A DNA stretch of 64,000 nt from Frankiales bacterium (GTDB lineage: Bacteria > Actinomycetota > Actinomycetes > Mycobacteriales > Jatrophihabitantaceae): positions 1 through 64,000 of the forward strand of contig JAOPUZ010000048.1 in NCBI GenBank assembly GCA_025966315.1, read 5' to 3'. The notes under the pieces were generated by a model. That model saw nothing but the letters and a program-made list of their open reading frames with translations, was not told where the DNA came from and searched no databases. Each line of letters opens with the position of its first letter. Within the stretch, counting starts at the first letter, position 1. Both the position numbers and the translations under genes were made by a program. Below, in pieces: positions 51,441-58,639 of this stretch.

Positions 51441-52991
51441 TCACGACGCGACCCGGACGCCTTCGAACCGTTGCGTGATCAGGGTGAAGGGCAGGCCGGT
51501 CACCTTCGGGCTGGTGGCCAGGATCCGGGGCGTCGTGTACAGCCAGATGTGCTGCGAGCCCGGCGAGGTGACGGCGGCCTTGACCGTGGCCTGCAAGGTG
51601 CTGGCGTAGTCGGGCGAGTCCAGCGGGACGGTGCGCAGCTTGTCGAACACGGTCTGCACGTTGCTGGGGATCTTGGCCGACAGGTTCATCAGACCCTTGC
51701 TGTCGTAGAGCACCTCGAGCATCTGCAGCGGCGATTCACGACCGGCCGTCCCGTCGAGGGCGAGCCCCGGCTGCTTCTGGATGTAGACGATATTGGTGAA
51801 TTGCGCGGCCGGGATGACGTTGATCTTGGCCGTGATACCGGCTTCCTTGAGCTGGCTCTGGAGCTGCTCGACCGCGCCGGTGGCGATGCTGGTGGTCAGC
51901 GGGATGGTCAGCCCGTTCGGGTAACCGGCCTGGGCCAGCAGCTGCTTGGCCTTGTTCACGTCATGCGGGTACAAGTTGGCCAGCGACGGGTCGTAGCCGA
52001 CCGTGTAGTTCTTCGGGAAGGGCTGGAAGGACGGCGACCCGTGCCCGAACTGCTGGGTGTCGACCAGCGCCTGCCGGTCGATGGCGTAGTTGATCGCCTG
52101 CACGACCAGCGGGTTGCTGAACGGGGCCTTGCTGGTGTTCACGTCCAGGGTGGTGACCACCTGGGACGGCACCTCGTTGATCGTGAAGCCGGCGGCCTTG
52201 GCGGCGCTTACCGAACTGCCGGCGATGTAGGCGACGTTGACGTCCCCGGACTGCAGGGCAGCCAAGATCTGCTGCTGGTCGGTGATGGCCTTGACTGACA
52301 GCTTGGCCAAGTGGATATCGCTGGCGTCGAACCAGTTCGGGTTGCGGACGAAGTCGGCGTGCGATCCCGGCACGTAGTTGGTCAGGGTGAACGGCCCGTC
52401 GCCGACCGGCTTGGTGGCCAGGCCGGCCGCGTTGGCCTTGATGGCGGTCGGGCTGACGATCATGCCGGTCTTGCCGGCCAGCAGGTTCGGGACCTGGTAG
52501 TCGACCTTGGACAGCTTGATGGTGAACTCGGTCGGGCTGGTCACCGTCACGTCCGTGACCTCGGCCAGCTGCGAGGCGATCCGGGAATCCGGCGTGTCGC
52601 GGCCACGCAGGATATTGGTCTTCACGGCATCGGCGTCGAGCGCCGTCCCGTCGCTGAACTTGAGATTCGGCTGCAGCGTGAAGGCGATGCTCTTGCCGTC
52701 CGGGGCGTACTTCCAGGACTTGGCCAGGCCGCCGACCGCGTTACCGTTCTTGTCCAGCGCGGTGATCGCACTGTAAGCGAGACCGAGCACGTGGGCGTCC
52801 CAACCGGCGCTGGACGTCACCGGGTCGAACGAGGTGGGCAGGTCCCATTCCCAGTTCAGCGTGCCGTTGTCACCGGCCGGGCCGCTGGCCTTCTCGGCCC
52901 CGCCTCCGGAGTTGCAGGCGGACAGCACCGTGGCAAGCACGGTTACGGCAGCGGCGGTCAGGACGCGTTTATGGCGCGGGCGGCGGATCAT
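51441..52991 (-). CDS. ABC solute-binding lipoprotein (SBP family 5)
   Basis: 516 residues. A lipoprotein signal (RRPRHKRV then LATVLSACNSG, lipobox LSAC, acylated Cys about 26) precedes an SBP_bac_5 domain with SFDPVTSSAGWDAHVLGLAYSAI. Captures the substrate for the DppBCDF-like transporter; despite the peptide name, family members bind many compounds. ATG at 52991 with GAAGG upstream; first gene of the operon ending in the RibBA-like gene. Confidence 0.93.
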   Translation of the reverse strand: MIRRPRHKRVLTAAAVTVLATVLSACNSGGGAEKASGPAGDNGTLNWEWDLPTSFDPVTSSAGWDAHVLGLAYSAITALDKNGNAVGGLAKSWKYAPDGKSIAFTLQPNLKFSDGTALDADAVKTNILRGRDTPDSRIASQLAEVTDVTVTSPTEFTIKLSKVDYQVPNLLAGKTGMIVSPTAIKANAAGLATKPVGDGPFTLTNYVPGSHADFVRNPNWFDASDIHLAKLSVKAITDQQQILAALQSGDVNVAYIAGSSVSAAKAAGFTINEVPSQVVTTLDVNTSKAPFSNPLVVQAINYAIDRQALVDTQQFGHGSPSFQPFPKNYTVGYDPSLANLYPHDVNKAKQLLAQAGYPNGLTIPLTTSIATGAVEQLQSQLKEAGITAKINVIPAAQFTNIVYIQKQPGLALDGTAGRESPLQMLEVLYDSKGLMNLSAKIPSNVQTVFDKLRTVPLDSPDYASTLQATVKAAVTSPGSQHIWLYTTPRILATSPKVTGLPFTLITQRFEGVRVAS

Positions 52992-53497
52992 GATGTGGTC
53001 TTTTCCTTCGTTGGGCATCAGCAGGGAAGGCATAAGGTGGCCTGAAAATGTGCGCGGGCGGGACCAGCCACACGTTGTGAGGCCGCACAAATGCATCAGC
53101 AAGCGAGGCATCGGGCGGTGCGGCAGGTGGGACGGGCTCGCTCTACGGCCGATGAAAACGGGCCGGAGCAGGGTCGGGCTGGTGCGGGGCCTTTAACAGA
53201 CCGCGCTGGAGGTGCGCACGTAGTCAACCCAACGGCACGCGACGAAGCGCGCGGCCTGGCTGGCTGAAGACGGCACCGGCGGTTGCATAGGCGAAACTCT
53301 GGCACACCCCGAGCGCATCCGTCAATTTCCTATAGGGTTGATATGGAATGGCTCACAGAGGCCACACTGACGGCATCTCCGCGCGCCGGAAGATGTTTGA
53401 CAACCTGATTTGTCTGCGGGCAGCGTTGGCGACAGGCCGGTGGACGAAGCCGCCAAGCAGGTATGCCCAGCCACCACCATCGTTTCCGGAGAACCCA
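52992..53497. other. 506-bp divergent control region
   Basis: Separates the binding-protein operon (minus) from the cupin/hydrolase operon (plus). No reliable gene. It holds the palindrome CCTATAGG (53329-53336) next to a TTGACG -35-like hexamer on the minus strand. The region 53060-53250 is GC-rich and could be a long 5' leader of the ABC operon; no known riboswitch was recognised. Confidence 0.6.
53302..53336 (-). promoter_or_regulatory. Candidate promoter and operator of the ABC/monooxygenase operon
   Basis: On the minus strand, CCTATAGG (53329-53336) is followed by TTGACG (complement of 53320-53325) and, 18 bp later, a CAGAGT hexamer as a weak -10. The palindrome beside the -35 is a plausible regulator site. 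The start of transcription would lie about 300 bp before the binding-protein gene. Confidence 0.45.
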
Positions 53498-53965
53498 GTG
53501 ACCGCCCAGCCCGCCCACGACGACTTTCACCAACCGCTGCGCCATATCCGCGCGGCCGAGATCGATAGCGAGACCGCACAGACTTCCGGCATGCAGCGCT
53601 ACGCGGCGATCAGTGCCGGCAAGGTTGGATCGGAACGGTTGTGGATGGGTGAGACGCACGTCAAACCGAGCATGAAGTCAGCCGACCACCACCATGGCGA
53701 GGCCGAAACCGCGATCTTCGTCGTCTCCGGCACCCCCGAATTCGTGTTCGCCGACAACGAGACGGGCGCCGAGATTCGGATCGCGGCCGCCCCGGGCGAC
53801 TACATATTCGTCCCGCCGTACACGCCCCATCGGGAAGAGAACAACGATCCCGACGTTGAAGCAGTCGTAGTCATCGCTCGCAGCACTCAGGAGGCAATCG
53901 TGGTCAACCTGCCGTCGCTCAATGTCGAGATCGCCACCGTCGCGTCGACCGAGGCCTCGTCGTGA
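53498..53965 (+). CDS. Cupin-domain protein
   Basis: 155 residues, single cupin with metal ligands in HHHGEAETAIFV and PPYTPHREEN. GTG at 53498 with CCGGAGAA upstream. The stop overlaps the hydrolase start (GTGA). Divergent from the ABC operon, so it may process the imported compound or act as a dioxygenase; the substrate is unknown. Confidence 0.82.
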   Translation: MTAQPAHDDFHQPLRHIRAAEIDSETAQTSGMQRYAAISAGKVGSERLWMGETHVKPSMKSADHHHGEAETAIFVVSGTPEFVFADNETGAEIRIAAAPGDYIFVPPYTPHREENNDPDVEAVVVIARSTQEAIVVNLPSLNVEIATVASTEASS

Positions 53966-54696
53966 CGACGCGACGCTGGGATCCGCCCGCGCCGCTCAAC
54001 CCACGCGGCACGCTGGTGGTGCTCCCCGGACGGGGTGAGCATGCCGGCGTCTACGAGCGTTTCGGGCTGCGGCTGGCCAATGACGGCTATATCGTCGTGG
54101 CCCTGGACGCGGCGGCCATGTCACCTCAAGCAGCCGCCAAGCAGGTCTCCGAAACCGTCACCGCCGAACTCGTACATCCACTGGTTCTCGTCGGCTCCGA
54201 CGTGGGCGCGTTGAACGCGTTGTTGCTGGCCGCCGACCCGTCCGATCTCGAGACCGGGCCGGACGCGGTCATCGCCGTCGGCACGCCGCTGGCGGTGTCC
54301 GCCGCCGGTCCCGGCGAGGACGACTGGGATCACGAACTCGACGCCCGCAGCGCCTGCCCGACCCACCGGGCCAAGCTGGATGCCGACGACAAGCTCGGCC
54401 GCGGTCAGCTGTTCACCGAACCGATCATGCCGGGACTGGCCGAAGAGGCCAGCCGGGCCCGCCCAGCGGTTCCGGTGCTGTTCGTGCACGGGGCCGCGGA
54501 CTCGATCGCCGATCCCGCCGCCGTGGCCGAACTGGCGCGCCAGTTACCGCACGCGGTGCTGGCCACCGTCCGCGACGGCAAGCACGATTCGCTCAACGAC
54601 ATCACGCATCGATCCGCAGCCGCTCAGGTTGTGCAGTTCCTTGAGGACGTCCGGTCCAGCTCGGATGCGGGCCCCATCATCACGGTCACCGGCTGA
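53962..54696 (+). CDS. Alpha/beta-hydrolase with Asp at the nucleophile position
   Basis: 244 residues, alpha/beta-hydrolase fold with LVVLPGRGEHAGVY (oxyanion region), the nucleophile elbow VGSDVGALNA, HGAADSIADP (acid) and DGKHDSLND (His). The elbow has Asp where most esterases have Ser, as in haloalkane dehalogenases and epoxide hydrolases. Coupled to the cupin gene by a four-base overlap. Confidence 0.82.
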   Translation: MTTRRWDPPAPLNPRGTLVVLPGRGEHAGVYERFGLRLANDGYIVVALDAAAMSPQAAAKQVSETVTAELVHPLVLVGSDVGALNALLLAADPSDLETGPDAVIAVGTPLAVSAAGPGEDDWDHELDARSACPTHRAKLDADDKLGRGQLFTEPIMPGLAEEASRARPAVPVLFVHGAADSIADPAAVAELARQLPHAVLATVRDGKHDSLNDITHRSAAAQVVQFLEDVRSSSDAGPIITVTG

Positions 54697-54741
54697 CGGC
54701 CGGACCTGCCTTCGCGCCCGCGGCTCCGAGGGTGCAGAGTG

Positions 54742-54774
54742 GGCGGCGAAGACAGTTTATGGGTCTTCGCCGCC
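54742..54774 (+). terminator. Hairpin upstream of gnd
   Basis: A perfect 12-bp stem GGCGGCGAAGAC (54742-54753) with its complement (54763-54774) and a 9-nt loop. It lies 45 bp after the hydrolase stop and 29 bp before gnd, so it separates two same-strand transcription units or acts as an attenuator. Confidence 0.8.
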
Positions 54775-54802
54775 TTGGTGACCGTACGAGTAGGAGCGCG
54801 CT

Positions 54803-55873
54803 ATGCAGCTTGGGATGATCGGCCTCGGACGAATGGGGGCCAACATCGTTCGCCGCCTGATGCGAGGTGGACACGACTGCGTCGTGTTCGACGTGAGCGC
54901 CGACAGCGTGCACGCCCTGCAGGGTGAGGGCGCCAGCGGTGCGACCACACTCGAGGAGTTCATCAGCAAGCTCAGCTCCCCCCGAGTGGTGTGGGTGATG
55001 ATCCCGGCCGGGCTGACCGGCAAGACCGTCGAGCAACTGGCCGACCTGATGGAACCCGGCGACATCATCATCGACGGCGGCAACTCCAACTACCGCGACG
55101 ACGTGCGGCGGGCCAAGTGGCTCAAGGACCGTGGCCTGCATTACATCGACATCGGCACCAGTGGCGGGGTGTTCGGGCTCGAACGCGGGTACTGCCTCAT
55201 GATCGGTGGCGATGACGAGGCCGTCGGCCATATCGATCCACTGCTCAAGACCATCGCGCCCGGCCCCGGTGAGATCGCCCGGACGGCCAGCCGCGAGGGT
55301 GAGCTGGGCGATGAGGAACAGGGTTACCTGCACTGCGGCCCGTCCGGCGCCGGCCATTACGTGAAGATGGTCCACAACGGCATCGAGTACGGCATCATGG
55401 CCGCCTACGCCGAGGGTCTGAACATCCTGCACAACGCTGACGCGGGGATTCGCCAGGCGGAGCATTCGGCCGAGATCGCTCCTCTGGAAGAGCCGGAGTA
55501 CTACCAATTCGACATCGACACGGCGAAGGTAGCCGAGGTGTGGCGTCGGGGCAGCGTCATCTCGTCCTGGCTGCTCGACCTCACCGCCGCCGCACTGGCC
55601 CAGAATCCGAATCTGGACGGCCTGGCCGGACGGGTGTCGGACTCCGGCGAAGGTCGTTGGACGGTGAAGGCGGCGATCGACACCGGGGTTCCGGTCCCGG
55701 TGCTGTCGGCGGCCCTGTTCGAACGGTTCAGCTCCCGCGACGAGGACCACTTCGCCAACCAGCTGCTGTCGGCCATGCGCCAGCAGTTCGGTGGGCACAA
55801 CGAGCTGCCGGCCGGCGACTCGCTCGAGGCCGGGGCCGAAAAGGCCGATCAGGGCAGAAGATCAAACAAGTGA
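54803..55873 (+). CDS. gnd: 6-phosphogluconate dehydrogenase, short (homotetrameric) type
   Basis: 356 residues. N-terminal Rossmann motif GMIGLGRMGANIVRRLM, substrate loop DGGNSNYRDD, GTSGG, and VKMVHNGIEYG with the catalytic Lys. Oxidatively decarboxylates 6-phosphogluconate to ribulose-5-phosphate. It is shorter than the 470-residue dimeric form and resembles the NAD-preferring type. ATG at 54803 behind TAGGAG. Confidence 0.95.
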   Translation: MQLGMIGLGRMGANIVRRLMRGGHDCVVFDVSADSVHALQGEGASGATTLEEFISKLSSPRVVWVMIPAGLTGKTVEQLADLMEPGDIIIDGGNSNYRDDVRRAKWLKDRGLHYIDIGTSGGVFGLERGYCLMIGGDDEAVGHIDPLLKTIAPGPGEIARTASREGELGDEEQGYLHCGPSGAGHYVKMVHNGIEYGIMAAYAEGLNILHNADAGIRQAEHSAEIAPLEEPEYYQFDIDTAKVAEVWRRGSVISSWLLDLTAAALAQNPNLDGLAGRVSDSGEGRWTVKAAIDTGVPVPVLSAALFERFSSRDEDHFANQLLSAMRQQFGGHNELPAGDSLEAGAEKADQGRRSNK

Positions 55874-55907
55874 GCGGCCGCGCCGCCGCAATATGTGAGC
55901 CGCTGTC

Positions 55908-57533
55908 GTGACGGCCGACCCAACAGCCACCCGAGCCGGAGTGGTCGCCGACGAACCAGCGTTCACCCACCGGCAGATCCTGGTCATCATGTCGGGCTTG
56001 ATGCTCGGCATGTTCCTGGCCTCGCTTGACCAGACCATCGTCTCGACCGCGCTGCCGACCATCGTCGGCGACTTTCACCGCAGCGACCTGCTGTCCTGGG
56101 TGATCACCGCGTACCTGTTGGCCAGCACCGCCTCGACCCCACTCTGGGGCAAGGCCGGTGATCTGTACGGCCGCAAGCGGGTCTTCCAGCTCGCCATCGT
56201 GGTGTTCCTGATCGGCAGCGCGCTGTGCGGGGCGTCGCAGAACATGTACGAGCTGATCGCATTCCGGGGCATGCAGGGCATCGGCGGCGGTGGCCTGATC
56301 TCGCTGGTCTTCGCGATCGTCGGCGACGTCATCCCGCCCCGGGAACGAGGCCGTTACCAGGGCTACTTCGGCGCCACCTTCGGCCTGTCCAGCGTGATCG
56401 GACCGCTGGCCGGCGGGTTCGCGGTAGACAGCCTGTCCTGGCGCTACATCTTCTACATCAACCTGCCGCTCGGCATCATCGCGCTGATCGTCACCAACCG
56501 CGTGCTGCAACTGCCGATCCGCAAGCGCGAGGTGAAGATCGACTGGTGGGGTGCCCTGCTGCTCGTCGCCGGCGTCTCCTCGATCCTGCTCGCCACCCAG
56601 TCCGGCGGGACCGACTACCCCTGGTCGTCCTGGCAGATCATCGGCCTGTTCCTGCTCGGCGGCCTGCTGCTGGTCAGCTTCGCGGTCCGCGAGCGGATGG
56701 CACCCGAGCCGATCCTGCCGCTGGGCCTGTTCCGGATGCAGATCTTCACCGTCGCGAACATCGTGTCGTTCGTATCCGGTATCGCCATGTTCGGTGCGCT
56801 GGCCTTCCTGCCGCAGTACCTGCAGCTGGTGCACGGCGTCTCGGCCACGGCGTCCGGGCTGTTGCTGCTGCCGTTGCTGGTCGGGCTGCTCGTGATGAGT
56901 ATCGGGTCGGGCCGTTACATCTCCCGGACCGGCAACTACCGCTGGTTCCCGCTCGCCGGGACCGTGCTCGTCACACTCGGGCTGATCTTGTTGACCCGGC
57001 TGGGGGCACACACCTCCCTTGTGGTGGTGGGCCTCTACGTGTTGGTCTTCGGCGCCGGCCTCGGCCTGTTCATGCAGGTGCTCACCCTCGTGGTGCAGAA
57101 CTCGGTACCGATGCGCGAGATGGGCGTGGCCACGTCCGCGGTGACCTTCTTCCGGTCGATGGGCGGCGCCATCGGGGCCTCCGCGCTCGGCGCGGTCCTG
57201 ACGGCGCGTATCGCCTACGAATTCCCGCGGTTCCTGCCTGCGTCCGCGCTGGCCGGCGGCAAGGACAAGGTCGCCCAGCTGGTGCAGAGTCCCGACTCGC
57301 TGCGGGCGTTGAAGATCAGCAACCCCGCCCTGCACGAGGGCATCATCCAGGCCTATTCGCACGCCATAGATCGGATGTTCATCGTGGCCGTACCGGTAGG
57401 CGTGCTGTCGATCATCGCGTCGCTGTTCATCAAGCAGGTTCGGCTGCGCGGAGCGGGCGATCCGTCGTCCGGCTCGGCCCCGGCGGCGGGCGCCACCGAA
57501 TCGGCCCCGCTCGCTCCGGGAGGGATGCACTGA
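55908..57533 (+). CDS. MFS drug-export transporter, DHA2 (14-TMS) type
   Basis: 541 residues with 14 helices: [18 protein letters not shown], motif A ([12 protein letters not shown]) and motif C-like GPLAGGF. GTG at 55908, 34 bp after gnd. The stop overlaps the next start by one base, so it is coupled to a cytidylate-kinase-like gene, an unusual partner for an exporter. Confidence 0.92.
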   Translation: MTADPTATRAGVVADEPAFTHRQILVIMSGLMLGMFLASLDQTIVSTALPTIVGDFHRSDLLSWVITAYLLASTASTPLWGKAGDLYGRKRVFQLAIVVFLIGSALCGASQNMYELIAFRGMQGIGGGGLISLVFAIVGDVIPPRERGRYQGYFGATFGLSSVIGPLAGGFAVDSLSWRYIFYINLPLGIIALIVTNRVLQLPIRKREVKIDWWGALLLVAGVSSILLATQSGGTDYPWSSWQIIGLFLLGGLLLVSFAVRERMAPEPILPLGLFRMQIFTVANIVSFVSGIAMFGALAFLPQYLQLVHGVSATASGLLLLPLLVGLLVMSIGSGRYISRTGNYRWFPLAGTVLVTLGLILLTRLGAHTSLVVVGLYVLVFGAGLGLFMQVLTLVVQNSVPMREMGVATSAVTFFRSMGGAIGASALGAVLTARIAYEFPRFLPASALAGGKDKVAQLVQSPDSLRALKISNPALHEGIIQAYSHAIDRMFIVAVPVGVLSIIASLFIKQVRLRGAGDPSSGSAPAAGATESAPLAPGGMH

Positions 57534-58174
57534 TGCCCGCCGTGACGATCTCGGCCGGCTACGGCGCCGGTGGCAGCGTGGTCGCGCCGGAGGTGGCCAG
57601 TCGACTTGGACTGCCACTGCTGGACCGTGCGATCAATTCACAGGTGGCCGCTCAGCTACAGGTATCGGTGGACGAGGTACAGGACGGTGAGCTCAAGCGT
57701 TCGCTGGGCGGGCGCTTTCTGGAACTGCTCGCGCCGCTGGCCGGCGGTGTGCTCGGGGCCGGCACCGACGCCGCGCCACCAGACGCCTTCCCCGCGCAGG
57801 GTGACGCGGACGTGTTCCGCCAACAGGCCGAGCTGATCATGCGCAAGGCCCTGCCGGAAGGCGCGGTCATCCTGGGCCGAGCAGGCGCCGCCGCACTCCG
57901 CGACGAGCCGAACGTGTTGCGGGTTCGGCTGTTCGGCCCGGCCCAAGCCCGCGCCGCGCAGGCCGCCCGGATCGAGGACATCGATCTCGAGACTTCCGGC
58001 AAACGCCTGCACGAGGTGGATCGAGCCCGCGCGCATTACGTGCGGCGGCTGTACGGCGTCGACATGGACGACCCGGCGCTGTTCCACCTGCAGCTGGACA
58101 GCACCGTGCTGTCGCTGCCGGCCTGCGCCGAACTCATTGTCGAGGCCTACCGGCTGCTGCTGGCCGCCGGCTGA
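57533..58174 (+). CDS. Cytidylate kinase-like family protein
   Basis: 213 residues. The P-loop position reads ISAGYGAGGSVV (G-x4-G-G-S instead of GxxGxGKS), typical of the cytidylate-kinase-like family, with GRAGAAALRDEPNVLRVRLF later. Probably binds a nucleotide, but kinase activity is unproven because the Walker Lys is absent. ATG at 57533 (TGATG overlap with the MFS stop). Confidence 0.85.
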   Translation: MPAVTISAGYGAGGSVVAPEVASRLGLPLLDRAINSQVAAQLQVSVDEVQDGELKRSLGGRFLELLAPLAGGVLGAGTDAAPPDAFPAQGDADVFRQQAELIMRKALPEGAVILGRAGAAALRDEPNVLRVRLFGPAQARAAQAARIEDIDLETSGKRLHEVDRARAHYVRRLYGVDMDDPALFHLQLDSTVLSLPACAELIVEAYRLLLAAG

Positions 58175-58206
58175 CTCTGGCGCTGGGCCGCGTGCAGACT
58201 CCGGCG

Positions 58207-58554
58207 CTAAGCCGCGTGCACCACGCACCACTCGTTGCCTTCGGGATCCAGCAGCACCTGAAACGATCCGGCCGAGTCGTGCTGGATGTTGCCGACTTTG
58301 GTCGCACCCAGGTCCAGGGCCCGCATGGTCGCCTCGGTCAGCTCTGACACTTCGATGTCGATGTGCAGCCGATTCTTGCCCTGTTTGGCTTCCGGGACCT
58401 TCTGAAACGCGACTCTGGTCCAGCCGGGTGGATCGATGAAGGCCCAGTTGTCGCTGCGCACGGTCACCGCACCGCCCAGCACCTGCGCCCAGAACCCGGC
58501 CAGCGCGGCCGGGTCGGCGCAGTCGAACACCACTTCGTCAATCCGTCCGATCAT
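58207..58554 (-). CDS. VOC-family (glyoxalase-like) protein
   Basis: 115 residues with the VOC beta-alpha-beta-beta-beta pattern (DEVVFDCADPAALAGFWAQVLGG; DPEGNEWCVV). Metal-dependent lyase, dioxygenase or resistance folds are possible; the substrate is unknown. ATG at 58554. Confidence 0.86.
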   Translation of the reverse strand: MIGRIDEVVFDCADPAALAGFWAQVLGGAVTVRSDNWAFIDPPGWTRVAFQKVPEAKQGKNRLHIDIEVSELTEATMRALDLGATKVGNIQHDSAGSFQVLLDPEGNEWCVVHAA

Positions 58555-58582
58555 CTGGGCAGACTAACTCCGCCACGCCCAA

Positions 58583-58629
58583 GATCGTGCAACATCTGGC
58601 ATCGCACAGATGCCAGATGTTGCACGATC
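58583..58629 (-). terminator. 21-bp perfect hairpin after mmpL
   Basis: Arms 58583-58603 and 58609-58629 are perfect complements around a 5-nt loop (GCACA). It lies 11 bp beyond the mmpL stop on the minus strand and 28 bp before the VOC gene start, so it most likely terminates the tetR-mmpL transcript. The palindrome is longer than a usual terminator. Confidence 0.75.
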
Positions 58630-58639
58630 GGTCGATGCC

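Noticed and set aside
53060-53300. Riboswitch (FMN or SAM) before the ABC operon
   Set aside because: No recognisable aptamer motifs; GC-rich but without conserved riboswitch sequence blocks.
54121-54489. Antisense open frames over the hydrolase and many other genes
   Set aside because: Typical high-GC shadow frames with no ribosome sites or family matches.
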